Positions 17,784 through 29,621 of a stretch of 64,000 bases of DNA are shown piece by piece. The notes under the pieces were generated by a model. The model ran no database searches. It worked only from the letters and a program-made list of their open reading frames with translations, and had not been told where the DNA came from. The stretch's first letter is position 1. The number at the start of each line of letters is the position of its first letter. The DNA is from Sipunculus nudus (Eukaryota > Annelida > Sipuncula > Golfingiida > Sipunculidae), in the NCBI GenBank assembly GCA_026874595.1, contig JAPPUL010000071.1, forward strand, positions 186,001-250,000, written 5' to 3'. The translations under genes and the position numbers were made by a program.

Positions 17784-18383
17784 TTACCCTCCTACTTCGC
17801 TTCTACTTATTCCAAAACTTTTACTTACTATCTCAAAATCATTCATTGGTACCACCTTCGGATTATATGCAAAGTTTATTATATACCCTGTCCCTTTGTG
17901 TGCAAAGAAATAAACCAGCATCACTATTTTATAATCCTTTCCATCCTCTTTAAAGATTAGCTTATTATAATAAGCGCCCACTTTTACCCTTTTACTACCT
18001 TCACGTATATTTATTGCCTTCTTTTCTCTCTCTGACTTATCCAACACCAAATTAAACTCTTCCATCTGATTCTTTATCACTTCCATATAATCTAATCTTA
18101 GATCCTCCCCCATAACCCCATTTACAATCTGTACCGATATCCTGCTATTCTCTCCCTTCATAAATATATTTACATGCGTTTTCTTCTCTTCCGTCTTTAT
18201 GTCATATCCAGATGGATAGTTAAAACTTACTCCATATCTTCCAAATTTACTATATCCTCCTCCTCCTGCTTTAGACACACCTTCTTCCGGACGTGTCTTA
18301 GAATCTACACATCCAAAACTAAATCCCAATACTAAAATCAAGTAAATTTGCAATAATACCTTTTCTCTTCTCTTTATTTTCAT
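17784..18383 (-). CDS. Predicted lipoprotein of unknown function
   Basis: A 199-residue protein with a basic N-terminus, a hydrophobic stretch and a likely lipobox ending in FSFGC (Cys near residue 25). It is therefore predicted to be a periplasm-facing lipoprotein. The mature part starts with a flexible Gly-rich region, then YGVSFNYPSGYDI, reminiscent of PsbP-like or DUF1795-like single domains, but that is weak. The C-terminal part has GYIINFAYNP and VSKSFGIS, the kind of ending these domains have. It is downstream of the MMPL-like gene. Confidence 0.68.
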   Translation of the reverse strand: MKIKRREKVLLQIYLILVLGFSFGCVDSKTRPEEGVSKAGGGGYSKFGRYGVSFNYPSGYDIKTEEKKTHVNIFMKGENSRISVQIVNGVMGEDLRLDYMEVIKNQMEEFNLVLDKSEREKKAINIREGSKRVKVGAYYNKLIFKEDGKDYKIVMLVYFFAHKGTGYIINFAYNPKVVPMNDFEIVSKSFGISRSEVGG

Positions 18384-18575
18384 ATCTGTTTCCTACCTCT
18401 TCTCCCGTGCCTTTTTGTCTTTATTTCCATTCTATATCGTCCTTCACTCCATTTTTAATAACTCTTTATATTATTTATATTATCTCTTTAATCTCTTATT
18501 TCTTTAATCTCTTAACTCCATTCCCGATTCTTAAGCACTTTTTCTCATACTTAAAAACATTTTGCAAAATAAACT

Positions 18576-21488
18576 CTATACTCGATTCTTATTAAGAAAT
18601 AAATGCCCTATCCCTACAAACAAATATACCAACATCCACAATAAAAGCACTATAATGAAACTCTCATGCCATCTGCTTTCCAATAACAGATATAATAAAA
18701 CTACATTCACTATTACCACAACATGTATCATCAATATTTCCTCAAGACCACCTCTTATAACCAATCCCTTCATCCCAAGCCCCTCCTTGTCTACACCCAA
18801 AAACCATCCTCTGCTCATGAATTCTATCTCTAACCAGCTAAATATATAATTATACCCCAGCAATAGCAAAACCATTTGTAGTACATAATTTATATAATTA
18901 TACTTAACTCCTGTAAGCTCCTGTAACCCAAGCTGCAACAAGCTTATAAATAAAAATAATATTATCAACAAAATACCCTCTTTAACCCTTCTACCAAATA
19001 AAAACAACAAAAATAATAACACTTGCCCATACCAAAACCACTTTATACTACCTTCCAATACCTTCTCCATCCCCTCCTCCAATAATAACCTTTTACTTAT
19101 ATGTTCAAAACCTATCCCCTCTAGATTCTTCAATAGCTCTACTTCTTTTTCCCTTAATCCTACCTCCTTAAATCCACTCGCTTGCCCCCATACTCCCATA
19201 AAACGTATCAGCTCCCCTCTCCCTTCATTTATATATCGCCTCCGTATATCTACATCCAGACTCTCATAAGTTAAAAGCTCCATATCTTCTAAAAGCCTCA
19301 TAACCCCTCCCTCCATCGCTTTCTTAAAAGATTTACTAAGCCTAATTAACACTAAATCATCTCCCAGCAAAACTAGCATGTCCTCAACCAATTCCCCAAC
19401 CTCCACTATATCATCCCGTAACTTTTTTAACTTCTCATCATTGCCCACCCCTAATTCCCTACTAACTACCTCTTCCGTCCTCCCTATAAGCCCGCTTATA
19501 ACACCCTTAATAGCTTCTAACCCCTCCTCCCCTTCTAGCACAAATCCAACCCCGCCCTTCTCCCCACCTTCTAAAAAATTCTTAAGCTCTTGAGTTTTTG
19601 ATAAATTTATACTCTGTAACCCCTCATTCGGTAAATAAGAGCTTATGCTATCTAACATATATTCACCAGCTCCACCCTCTAAACCCCATCCCTTAAATAC
19701 TTCTACTCCAAAACCTCCACCCTCTACCATACCCTCCCTTAGCAAATACTCAACCTCTCCTATCTTAAATCTATCCTCCAATATCTTTGCCGCCTCTCCT
19801 TCTACTCCTACTCTACCTCCACCCTCCCACAACATAACTCTATCTCCTAAACCCTTATATCTCTCCTCTCCTTTGTTTAGCAAATACCATAGCAACACCA
19901 GGATTAACAATAATATCAATAGCATATTAAATAATCTAAATCCCGATAATCCTACTCCTTTCTCCCCTTTCTCTCCCTTCTCTCCCTTCTCTGCCTTCTC
20001 ACCCTTCTCACCCTTCTCTGCCCCTAAAAACCTCCCACATACCTTAGTTATCAAATCCTCGCCCCCTCTAGCGCTTCCTAAACCCCATATTAATCTCCTC
20101 CTTAAGCCAAATTTATCAACTAATATGTGTAGGGAGGGTAAGTAGATTAGCACCAAAACCATATTTAACAAAAGTCCACAAAATACAAGCACGCCAAGCT
20201 CTTTAAGTACTTCACTCCCTTGCTCCAATAACAAAAGATAAAATCCACATAAGGAAATACTAAATAACATAAAGCTCTTTCCCTTATACTTTAGCAACCT
20301 CTCAAGTGTCGCTCGTAAACCCCCAACCCTTTTACGTTGCTTCTCATACTCTATGCTAATACGTAATCCCGTTACATAACTATATAGGTTTAATACCAAA
20401 ATCACTAAGACTCCAACCACGTCTAGCTCCTCCAATAGCTCTTTTGTTATATATAGCATATATACTAAAAGTTGTACTTGACTTGAAATGACATATAAAG
20501 CCCACCCTCTAAACCCTCTCCACAAAACTATATTTAATAGAAATATTAATTCTAGTAACAAAAAAATGACCAAAGGATTATAACTCGTTAGCTTACCATC
20601 CTCTCCATAATATCCACGTGCTCCATCGCTATATATTTTAAGCCCTTCCACTTCCTTTGACTCTGCCTTTACATAATTTAGCACCTTCTCTATCTGATTC
20701 CTACCCTCATGCCTATCTATTATATGTACCCCCACACGCAAAAGTAAATAATCTCCAAAAACTCCCACTTCTAATCGCTCCCCAAATAATGCCACCTCCG
20801 CAAGCTCTTCTCCTGCCTCCTCTGACGATATGCCTTCTGGCTCCTCTATATATTCTAGAAGTATTAGTAATAGCCGCCTAACCCGTTTAAGCTCCTCATA
20901 TATCCCTATCTCAAACCTCCCCATTCCTACTCCATTATAAAGACCCTCCTCATAAGATGTATAACTTTTTAAATACTCAAAAAAACCCCTCGGCTTGTAT
21001 ACTTCTACCGCTTTATCCACATATTCTTTGTCCCATACCTTAAATCCATGTCGCCTTAGAAATTCCAAATCCTTTTTATATATATTTACCTCCTTTATGA
21101 TTTCTTTAAACTCTTTTGCTTGCTTAAGCTTTTCTACTATATCATAACCATATGATTCCACACTCCTCCTGACCCCTGAGATTATTATATATATATCAGA
21201 CTCACTTGCGTACTCCTTTAATATCTTTTCATACTTTCCTTCTCCTTCTCTTCCATACACCACATAAAGACCCTCTTCTACCCATACCCCCCTCTCTAAT
21301 AACAAAAAACTGCATAATACAAATCCCAACAGAAATATCATCACTATAAGTTTATTATATCTAAATATTATCTTACCTAGAAAACCCGTTTGTCCCAACT
21401 CCCTCTTAATTTCTTCCATACTCTCTCTTGCTCGCTTAATACAATTAATAAAACCCTTTAAACCCTTTTGGACTTCTCTTTTTTTCAC
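18576..21488 (-). CDS. RND/MMPL-family membrane protein
   Basis: A 970-residue integral membrane protein with the RND layout. An N-terminal span (about 47-66) is followed by an outside loop of about 240 residues and a cluster of membrane segments (about 305-460). After a cytoplasmic basic region come a second N-terminal span (about 520-540), another large loop and a C-terminal cluster (about 825-960). Such proteins move lipids or hydrophobic compounds across the cytoplasmic membrane; the substrate is unknown. A repeat, GEKGEKAEKGEKGEKGEKG (about residues 488-506), sits in the cytoplasmic linker and comes from DNA tandem repeats. The start is GTG at 21488. Confidence 0.75.
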   Translation of the reverse strand: MKKREVQKGLKGFINCIKRARESMEEIKRELGQTGFLGKIIFRYNKLIVMIFLLGFVLCSFLLLERGVWVEEGLYVVYGREGEGKYEKILKEYASESDIYIIISGVRRSVESYGYDIVEKLKQAKEFKEIIKEVNIYKKDLEFLRRHGFKVWDKEYVDKAVEVYKPRGFFEYLKSYTSYEEGLYNGVGMGRFEIGIYEELKRVRRLLLILLEYIEEPEGISSEEAGEELAEVALFGERLEVGVFGDYLLLRVGVHIIDRHEGRNQIEKVLNYVKAESKEVEGLKIYSDGARGYYGEDGKLTSYNPLVIFLLLELIFLLNIVLWRGFRGWALYVISSQVQLLVYMLYITKELLEELDVVGVLVILVLNLYSYVTGLRISIEYEKQRKRVGGLRATLERLLKYKGKSFMLFSISLCGFYLLLLEQGSEVLKELGVLVFCGLLLNMVLVLIYLPSLHILVDKFGLRRRLIWGLGSARGGEDLITKVCGRFLGAEKGEKGEKAEKGEKGEKGEKGVGLSGFRLFNMLLILLLILVLLWYLLNKGEERYKGLGDRVMLWEGGGRVGVEGEAAKILEDRFKIGEVEYLLREGMVEGGGFGVEVFKGWGLEGGAGEYMLDSISSYLPNEGLQSINLSKTQELKNFLEGGEKGGVGFVLEGEEGLEAIKGVISGLIGRTEEVVSRELGVGNDEKLKKLRDDIVEVGELVEDMLVLLGDDLVLIRLSKSFKKAMEGGVMRLLEDMELLTYESLDVDIRRRYINEGRGELIRFMGVWGQASGFKEVGLREKEVELLKNLEGIGFEHISKRLLLEEGMEKVLEGSIKWFWYGQVLLFLLFLFGRRVKEGILLIILFLFISLLQLGLQELTGVKYNYINYVLQMVLLLLGYNYIFSWLEIEFMSRGWFLGVDKEGLGMKGLVIRGGLEEILMIHVVVIVNVVLLYLLLESRWHESFIIVLLLWMLVYLFVGIGHLFLNKNRV
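19968..20024. repeat. In-frame tandem repeat inside the MMPL-like gene
   Basis: Repeated CCCTTCTC-type 9-bp units (TTCTCACCC, TTCTCTCCC and similar) encode the Gly-Glu-Lys repeat of the protein on the minus strand. Copies differ by single bases, so this array is older than the perfect ones. Confidence 0.8.
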
Positions 21489-21495
21489 CCTCTCA

Positions 21496-21528
21496 TTTTT
21501 ACTTTCTTTTTACTTTCTTTTTACTTTC
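21496..21528. repeat. 11-bp unit in three perfect tandem copies
   Basis: TTTTTACTTTC occurs three times in direct tandem immediately upstream of the MMPL-like gene, in the divergent region shared with the TauD-like gene. Confidence 0.9.
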
Positions 21529-21611
21529 TTACTATATTTATAGCATCTGGTTTTTGCTATCTTCTTTATTATTTTAAAGAACAAGACTATTTTGTTTAGC
21601 TGGTCCTTTTT

Positions 21612-22490
21612 ATGCACTCTAGTACTACCTTTAACCCGGATGCTACCTCGTTTGCAGACTTTAATGCTTTTGCAAAAAGAAAACTCGACGCTTATCCTCT
21701 CAACCTACAAAAACTCTTCGTAGATATTAAACCCCATCACTCCCCCTATCTATACAAAAACCAAATACTTAAACTAATTCGTTCTTATAACTTTGCTCTT
21801 TTTAATTCAACTCATTCTCCTCATGACGTTATTAGCTCTTTGGAAAATGCTCTGAACCTACACTCCATTGACTTCTCTGTTCAAAATAACTCCGGCATAT
21901 CTTCTATTCAACATGTTCCTCTTAAAAAGAATTCTAAGAAAAACTGTTCCGATAAAACTTATATCCCATACACCGATAGAGCCATAAATTGGCACACCGA
22001 CGGCTACTACAACCAAAATCCTGTCAGATCAATTATTCTATACTGTGAGGAACCTTCTATACAGGGAGGCGAGAATAAATTACTTGACCACGAGATCGCT
22101 TACATCCTACTTCGACAGCAGAACATAAACTTTATTAAGGTTCTTATGCAAAACGATGTTATGACCATACCTGCAAATCTAAATCAGCACAATACCATAA
22201 TTCGACAGGCTATTTCTACTCCCGTCTTCTCCATTATTCAAAATACTTTGCATATGAGATTTACTAAACGTAAGCTTAATATCACTTGGAAACAATCTTC
22301 TTTACTTTCTGAGGCTCTGCACGCTCTTGACGAAATCTTACTCTCTTCCCCTTATGTAGTTTCTCTTACCCTTAAGGCTGGGCAGGGAATCGTTTGTAAC
22401 AACATCTTACACAAACGTTCGGCTTTCGTCAATGATACATCTTCTATGCGGAAATTTAAACGTAGCCGATACCTTTCATATATTTATTAA
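21612..22490 (+). CDS. TauD/TfdA-type Fe(II)/2-oxoglutarate oxygenase
   Basis: A 292-residue protein recognisable from the metal site: INWHTDGYYN gives the HxD pair (about residues 128-135). LKAGQGIVCNNILHKRSAF gives the distal histidine and KRSRYLSYIY the 2-oxoglutarate arginine. LYCEEPSIQGGENKLLDHE is also a family feature. It would hydroxylate a small substrate using O2, which implies at least some oxygen exposure; the substrate cannot be told. It is a lagging-strand gene, rich in Asn, Ser, His and Leu, and convergent with atpC. Confidence 0.75.
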   Translation: MHSSTTFNPDATSFADFNAFAKRKLDAYPLNLQKLFVDIKPHHSPYLYKNQILKLIRSYNFALFNSTHSPHDVISSLENALNLHSIDFSVQNNSGISSIQHVPLKKNSKKNCSDKTYIPYTDRAINWHTDGYYNQNPVRSIILYCEEPSIQGGENKLLDHEIAYILLRQQNINFIKVLMQNDVMTIPANLNQHNTIIRQAISTPVFSIIQNTLHMRFTKRKLNITWKQSSLLSEALHALDEILLSSPYVVSLTLKAGQGIVCNNILHKRSAFVNDTSSMRKFKRSRYLSYIY

Positions 22491-22515
22491 CTTATTTATT
22501 AACTTATTTATTAAC
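22480..22515. repeat. 12-bp tandem repeat over the end of the TauD-like gene
   Basis: TTATTTATTAAC occurs twice perfectly (22492-22515), with a third copy one base different (22480-22491) that contains the stop codon of the oxygenase gene. Confidence 0.85.
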
Positions 22516-22553
22516 TCAATTACTTAAACTCTAAAAAGCCATACCACAGCCAC

Positions 22554-22814
22554 CTAGCCCCCACTCAAAACCTCTCCCGTCCCCGTAAGTATTGTAAGCT
22601 CATTAGCACTCACCTCTGCATACCCTCCGTCTATCTTTACTTCTTTCCTCTCCCCTCCTTTATATTTCAAAGACACTTTACCTGCTTTAAGTTCACAGAC
22701 AAATGGTGCGTGTCTATCCAATATACCTACACTACCCTCAACCGAAGGACATACTGCCCCCCATATCTCATCTTCTAATATAAGACCCACCAAAGATACT
22801 ATTCTACATTTCAT
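22554..22814 (-). CDS. atpC: ATP synthase epsilon subunit, short form
   Basis: An 86-residue epsilon subunit of the F1 sector. It starts MKCRIVSLVGLILEDEIWG and contains the beta-sandwich motifs GSVGILDRHAPFVCELKAG and VDGGYAEVSANELTILTG. It ends at that point, so the two-helix C-terminal domain (about 45 residues), which inhibits ATP hydrolysis in many bacteria, is absent. No downstream frame restores it, because the convergent oxygenase gene ends 64 bp away. Short epsilon subunits exist in some lineages. It is the last gene of the atp operon. Confidence 0.93.
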   Translation of the reverse strand: MKCRIVSLVGLILEDEIWGAVCPSVEGSVGILDRHAPFVCELKAGKVSLKYKGGERKEVKIDGGYAEVSANELTILTGTGEVLSGG

Positions 22815-22858
22815 AAGACCTTCTTTATTACACCTCTTTTTTATTACACCTACACTTT

Positions 22859-24325
<1,467 letters not shown>

Positions 24326-24428
24326 TTATTATTTTTCATTTATATATTCACATCCGTTTTTATTTCTCTTCTTTATTTCTATTCTTCATTCCTATTTGCC
24401 TTATTCTTTATCTACCACTCCTTTCCAT

Positions 24429-25346
24429 TTATCTGTGCAAGGCCTTTGCTGCTCCTACTATCTCTATTATCTCATTTGTTATCTTACTTTGTCTTGCGCG
24501 ATTGTACTCTAACGACAAATCCCTTATTATCTCGCTTGCTGAGTCCGATGCCTGTTTCATTGCCACTCGACGCGATACTTGTTCGGATAAGTTTGTTTCT
24601 AGTATCATATTGTAAAGCTTTATCTTTGCTTTTAATGGCACTAAGCTATTCAAAAGCTTTTCCTTAGAAGGTTCGCTTAGATAATTTGCATGCATTCTAC
24701 CTTTGCCCCCATCATCTTTTGAAACTGATGCTCCTCCCTCCTTCCCCATCTCCTTCCCCATCGGGAGCAGCTGCTCTACAACCGGCCTTTGCCTTGAGGA
24801 ACCATAGTACTTTGTATATACTAGCACTACCCGGCTTACCTCCCCTCTTAGGTATAAATCTAATATTTCATCGCCAAGATTACTTATTATCTCGTAACTT
24901 ACATTGTCATCTATATCCAATAGCATCTTCTCTATCGGTATCTTCCTATATTTAAAAGCACTTACTCCCTTCTTACCTAGCATATAATTTATTATTTCTC
25001 TACCCATTGAAAGAAGCCTTTTATATTCCTTCTGTCCCGCACTTAGTACATTTTGATTATAGGCTCCGCATAACCCGCGGTTTGAACTTACTATTAATAA
25101 CAGCTCCTTCCCTTTGTCGCCCACTCCCATAAGTAGTTTATTTTCTAGCTCTTCTCCTGAAGCCTTTATGTCTTTTAATAGTTTATCTGTTACTTTATAA
25201 AGCTCTTGTTTATAGCTTGATAGCTCCTTTAGCCGTTTCTCGTTCTTCTTTATTTTTGCTGTCGATATCTTCTCCATTGTCTGTGCTATCTTCTTTATGT
25301 CTTTGACTGCATTTATTCGCCCTTTGACTTCCCGTAATGTTGCCAT
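24429..25346 (-). CDS. atpG: ATP synthase gamma subunit
   Basis: The central rotor shaft of F1, 305 residues. The N-terminal coiled-coil starts MATLREVKGRINAVKDIKKIAQTMEKIS and the C-terminal helix ends with the typical NRARQSKITNEIIEIVGAAKAL. LLLIVSSNRGLCGAYNQNV is the conserved gamma motif. A Gly/Lys-rich insert near residues 200-217 is not usual for the family. The start is ATG. It lies between atpA and atpD. Confidence 0.95.
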   Translation of the reverse strand: MATLREVKGRINAVKDIKKIAQTMEKISTAKIKKNEKRLKELSSYKQELYKVTDKLLKDIKASGEELENKLLMGVGDKGKELLLIVSSNRGLCGAYNQNVLSAGQKEYKRLLSMGREIINYMLGKKGVSAFKYRKIPIEKMLLDIDDNVSYEIISNLGDEILDLYLRGEVSRVVLVYTKYYGSSRQRPVVEQLLPMGKEMGKEGGASVSKDDGGKGRMHANYLSEPSKEKLLNSLVPLKAKIKLYNMILETNLSEQVSRRVAMKQASDSASEIIRDLSLEYNRARQSKITNEIIEIVGAAKALHR

Positions 25347-25430
25347 CCTTTTTTACTCTTTTCCTTATTACTCTTACTCTTTATTCCTCTGCCCTACACT
25401 CTCCTTCCTTTTTTCTACACTATCATCTTG

Positions 25431-26954
25431 CTACGATCTAAGCCCATGCTCATTTTTAAATAGCTCTACATACTCCAGTATCACCTTCTCAAATCCACCC
25501 TCATCCTTTATCTCTTTATCTTCTCTTATCTTTTCCAATATGTTCGCTTGGTTATCTCTAAGATATCTCAAAAATGATTTCTCAAAAACCCTTACTTGCT
25601 CTACAGGTATTCTATCCAAAAACCCTTTCGTCCCTACGTATATTATCGCTATTTGTTCCTCTACTGCTAATGGCTCATTTTGATCTTGTTTTAATATCTC
25701 AACTAGCCGCGCTCCCCTATCTAATTGCTTTTGGGTTGCTGCATCCAAATCTGTCCCAAGTTGGGCAAACGCTTCTAATGACCGATATTGTGCCATGTCA
25801 AGTCGTAAGGATCCCGCTACCTTCTTCATCCCTTTTACTTGTGCATTGCCTCCTACTCTAGATACTGATATCCCTACATCTATTGCCGGCCTTATCCCAG
25901 AAGCAAATAACTTCGGCGTTAGATATATTTGTCCGTCGGTTATCGATATTACATTAGTTGGTATATAGGCTGATACTTCACCCTCTTGTGTCTCAATTAT
26001 CGGTAACGCCGTTAAGGAACCCCCCTTCATCTCATCTGACAACTTTACTGCTCGTTCAAGCAGCCTTGAGTGTAAGTAAAATACATCTCCTGGATAAGCC
26101 TCTCGTCCAGGTGGACGTTCTAATAACAACGATAACTGTCTGTACGCATTTGCATGTTTAGACAAATCATCATATATTACCAAAGTATCCTTGCCATGTT
26201 CATACATAAAATATTCTGCTATCGTTGTTCCCGCATAAGGAGCCAAGTACAAAAGAGGGGCCGGATCACTTGCGTGCGTTGATACCACTATCGTATGTTC
26301 CATTGCTCCGTGTTCTTTTAATTTCTCAACCACCCCTGCTACTGTTGAGGCTCTTTGTCCTACCGCCACGTACACGCATATTACCCCAGTCCCTTTTTGA
26401 TTTATTATTGTATCTATTGCTACTGTTGTTTTGCCTGTCTGTCTATCACCTATTATTAACTCCCTTTGCCCTCGCCCTATCGGTATCATCGAATCTATTG
26501 CCTTTATACCCGTTTGTAAGGGCACTTTAACCGGCTGTCTCTTTGCTATACCAGGGGCTATTATCTCTATGAATCGCTTATGCTTGCCTCCAGGATCCCC
26601 CTTTCCATCCAGCGCTTCCCCCATCGGCATTACCACTCGCCCTATCAACTCTTCCCCTACTCTTATCGATAAAAGCTCTTTTTTACGCTTTACTACATAT
26701 CCTTCCCGTATGTCAAGATAATCTCCCAATACCACAACCCCTACCGCATTCTCTTCTAGGTTTAATGCAAGCCCCTCTACTCCATTTTCAAACTCTACCA
26801 TCTCCCCCGCCATCACCTTCTTTAATCCATGTACCCGCGCTATCCCATCTCCTACACTCATTACACTCCCTACCTCCTCCGCCTCAAGCTTATCTTCATA
26901 CCCCTTTATCTCTTGCTTTATAAGCTCTTTTATCTCTTGTGCGTTTATTTTCAA
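25431..26954 (-). CDS. atpA: ATP synthase alpha subunit
   Basis: The non-catalytic nucleotide-binding F1 subunit, 507 residues. It has [21 protein letters not shown], the P-loop [53 protein letters not shown] and [20 protein letters not shown]. The start is TTG at 26954, which overlaps the TGA stop of atpH (sequence TTGA), so the two genes are translationally coupled. The C-terminal end is normal. Confidence 0.97.
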   Translation of the reverse strand: MKINAQEIKELIKQEIKGYEDKLEAEEVGSVMSVGDGIARVHGLKKVMAGEMVEFENGVEGLALNLEENAVGVVVLGDYLDIREGYVVKRKKELLSIRVGEELIGRVVMPMGEALDGKGDPGGKHKRFIEIIAPGIAKRQPVKVPLQTGIKAIDSMIPIGRGQRELIIGDRQTGKTTVAIDTIINQKGTGVICVYVAVGQRASTVAGVVEKLKEHGAMEHTIVVSTHASDPAPLLYLAPYAGTTIAEYFMYEHGKDTLVIYDDLSKHANAYRQLSLLLERPPGREAYPGDVFYLHSRLLERAVKLSDEMKGGSLTALPIIETQEGEVSAYIPTNVISITDGQIYLTPKLFASGIRPAIDVGISVSRVGGNAQVKGMKKVAGSLRLDMAQYRSLEAFAQLGTDLDAATQKQLDRGARLVEILKQDQNEPLAVEEQIAIIYVGTKGFLDRIPVEQVRVFEKSFLRYLRDNQANILEKIREDKEIKDEGGFEKVILEYVELFKNEHGLRS

Positions 26955-27571
26955 CCCTTTCCTCCTCCTAGCCGTATTTCTTGTATTTTATCTCGTATCC
27001 TTAATAATCTGCCCCGCACCGATAAGTCTATCTGCACCCCCTCAAGCTCAAGCACGAATCCTCCCAATAAATCCTTGTCCTCCTCTACCTCCAGATACAC
27101 TCGCTTACCTTCTACTTTGCTCACTACACCCTCTATCACATCCACCTCCTCTTCCGTAAGCCCTATTGCCACCCTAAGCTCCCCCCGTAACACATTATTT
27201 CGTTTGTCAACTCGCTTCCTATAATCTTCATATATCCTCATAAGTATACCCATATCCCCATTCAATACCACCACCTTCAACAAACTTAATATCTCCTCAC
27301 TTATACGCCCACCGTATACTCGCTCCAGTACCCTTTGTTTCTCAGCTATTCTAATTCTTGGCATCTCAAAAAGCAATCCTAACTTGCTCCCTGCCTCCAA
27401 AGCTCCTAATACTTCTTCAAAATCTTCCCCCACTTCGATAAATCTCTTCTCAAATCCTTCTCCTCCTTCTCCTCCTTCTCCTCCTTCCCCAGTACATAGC
27501 CCCAACTCCACTACCTCGTATAATGATTTCCCGTATACCCTTGCCTCTTCTTCTTTTAATTTCCCTTGCAT
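26951..27571 (-). CDS. atpH: ATP synthase delta subunit
   Basis: The peripheral-stalk subunit that joins F1 to the b subunits, 206 residues. It has a helical N-terminal domain ([12 protein letters not shown]) and the C-terminal [25 protein letters not shown] motif of the delta/OSCP family. It is longer than usual because of a [17 protein letters not shown] insert (about residues 26-42), encoded by a 9-bp unit repeated three times (27457-27483). It overlaps atpA by 4 bp. Confidence 0.93.
   Translation of the reverse strand: MQGKLKEEEARVYGKSLYEVVELGLCTGEGGEGGEGGEGFEKRFIEVGEDFEEVLGALEAGSKLGLLFEMPRIRIAEKQRVLERVYGGRISEEILSLLKVVVLNGDMGILMRIYEDYRKRVDKRNNVLRGELRVAIGLTEEEVDVIEGVVSKVEGKRVYLEVEEDKDLLGGFVLELEGVQIDLSVRGRLLRIRDKIQEIRLGGGKG
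27457..27483. repeat. 9-bp unit, three perfect copies inside atpH
   Basis: CTTCTCCTC is repeated three times, with a partial fourth copy after it. On the coding strand this adds Gly-Glu-Gly repeats to a loop near the N-terminus of the delta subunit. The unit is a multiple of three, so the frame is kept. Confidence 0.9.
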
Positions 27572-27617
27572 AACTATCCCTTAATAGCTCTTTTAAACCC
27601 GTACCATTAACAATAAA

Positions 27618-28337
27618 TCACTTTTTACCTATCCCTCCATTACCACCATACACTTCTAACATCTTCTCTATCAATTCCTTATGTTTTAAATCGTCAAGCT
27701 CCATCCCCACCACCTTGCTTGCTATCTCAAGACTTATATTTCCTACCTCTGTCTTTAACTCCTTTAATGCCGTTTGCTTTGCATCCTCTATCTCTTTACT
27801 TGCTCCCTCCAACAGAGCCTCTGCACGCCCTTCCGCTTTCTTAATTATCACTTCTGCTGCCTTCTCTGCTGTCTCTTGGGACTTGCTCAATATCTCTTGC
27901 CCCTCTTTATACGCTTTGCTTATAAGATCCTGCCGCTCCTCAAGTAGCTTCTCGCTCTTTAAAAGCCCTTCTTCTGCCTTCTTTAACTCCTCTTTTATCT
28001 TCTCTCCTCTTGCGTCTATTATCGCCATTATCGGCCTCCAGCCATACTTACCCAATACTAATACCAGTATCCCAAATGTTACGAAATTCCAGAATACTAC
28101 ATTCCCCGCTATGTCTAGAAAACTCCTCTCCTCCTTACCTCCACCAGCACCTTCTACGCCCACTTTCTCGCCATTTGATACCTCTTCAAGCTTTGCCCCT
28201 CCCTTGCCCACTAAAGCACCATCCCCTGCCCCATACGCTACCACTACACCATACATCACCAAAACCACAAGCATCAAAAATAAAAAAACTACCTTTATCC
28301 CCTTTACTCTCCCCTTTACTCCTTTTTCTTCATACAT
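27618..28337 (-). CDS. atpF: ATP synthase b subunit
   Basis: The F0 peripheral-stalk subunit b, 239 residues. A membrane span at about 82-100 (FWNFVTFGILVLVLGKYGW) is followed by RPIMAIIDARGEKIKEELKKAEEG and a long charged coiled coil, as expected for b. Unusually, there is a long N-terminal extension before it, with an extra hydrophobic stretch (VVFLFLMLVVLVMYGVVVAYG) that looks like a signal peptide or second membrane anchor. It lies between atpE and atpH. Confidence 0.92.
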   Translation of the reverse strand: MYEEKGVKGRVKGIKVVFLFLMLVVLVMYGVVVAYGAGDGALVGKGGAKLEEVSNGEKVGVEGAGGGKEERSFLDIAGNVVFWNFVTFGILVLVLGKYGWRPIMAIIDARGEKIKEELKKAEEGLLKSEKLLEERQDLISKAYKEGQEILSKSQETAEKAAEVIIKKAEGRAEALLEGASKEIEDAKQTALKELKTEVGNISLEIASKVVGMELDDLKHKELIEKMLEVYGGNGGIGKK

Positions 28338-28420
28338 TTTTGTACCCTAGCTTTTTACATCCTGCCTTTTATCGTGCCCTTCCCATAACCGCTAACACCA
28401 ACTTTATACATAATTCTCCC

Positions 28421-28675
<255 letters not shown>

Positions 28676-28755
28676 TTATTTTTTTTCAACTTCTGTCTCA
28701 ACACATATTACCATATCCATTAAACCTTCTCCTAATCCTCTTATTAACGCCCCTC

Positions 28756-29565
28756 CTAATGCCCCTCTGCTGCCGAGGATATGAATATTGCTGACAAAAA
28801 GGTAAATATATAGGCCTGTAATAATGCTATGAATATCTCAAGTAAATTAACTCCCACAGACGCAAGTACGCTAACTGGAGCTACAAAAAGCTGTATCCAA
28901 TCCCCAGCCGCCTCCGCTGCCAAAAACAATAATACCAAAATTATTATATGCCCTCCTATCATATTTGCAAAAAGCCGTATCGTCAACGAAAAAGGCTTCG
29001 TTACAAGCCCCACAAGCTCTATCACAAACATAAACGGCCAAAGCACTTTCGGCATCCCTCCAGGTACTAGACTTATCCAATAATGAAATATCCCTTGTTT
29101 CGACATCCCGTTTAGCTGTATTAAAACAAAGGTTACTATCGATAACGACATCGTTACTGCTATGTTGCCTGTTATTGTGCTAGATTCCGGTACTAAGCCA
29201 AATAAATTTGCAAACATTATAAAAAAAAATAGGGTACTGAAAAACGGTAGCCACTTCTTACTCTCACCATGAAAATTACTACGCACTATATCTTTGTCTA
29301 TGAACTCTAAGAATATTTGAACCATTATTGCAAGACGTCCCCCTATCCCTTCTTTGTCTTTTCGCAAAATTCGAGCCACGCCTAATACCAAAAGTATTAG
29401 CACTAAAGACACTATCCACATCATTATTACATGTTTTGTTATTGATATGTCTAGTCCAAATATGACTAGCTTTATTAGTGCTTCCGAATCTAGTATATGA
29501 TGGTTTAATATCTCCATTAATCCACCGCCCGACATCTTCGGTACCAGGTCCCCTATTCCTATCAT
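28756..29565 (-). CDS. atpB: ATP synthase a subunit
   Basis: The stator channel subunit of F0, 269 residues with about six membrane segments. Family signatures are ESKKWLPFFSTLFFFIMFANLFGLVPESS and KPFSLTIRLFANMIGGHIIILVLL, which contains the essential arginine. EIFIALLQAYIFTFLSAIFI closes the protein. The start is ATG at 29565. It follows two small membrane-protein genes and precedes atpE. Confidence 0.96.
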   Translation of the reverse strand: MIGIGDLVPKMSGGGLMEILNHHILDSEALIKLVIFGLDISITKHVIMMWIVSLVLILLVLGVARILRKDKEGIGGRLAIMVQIFLEFIDKDIVRSNFHGESKKWLPFFSTLFFFIMFANLFGLVPESSTITGNIAVTMSLSIVTFVLIQLNGMSKQGIFHYWISLVPGGMPKVLWPFMFVIELVGLVTKPFSLTIRLFANMIGGHIIILVLLFLAAEAAGDWIQLFVAPVSVLASVGVNLLEIFIALLQAYIFTFLSAIFISSAAEGH

Positions 29566-29621
29566 TACTCGCCCTTTTGTTCTCCTATTTTATTATCATA
29601 ACCGCTCTCAATCGTTCTCAA

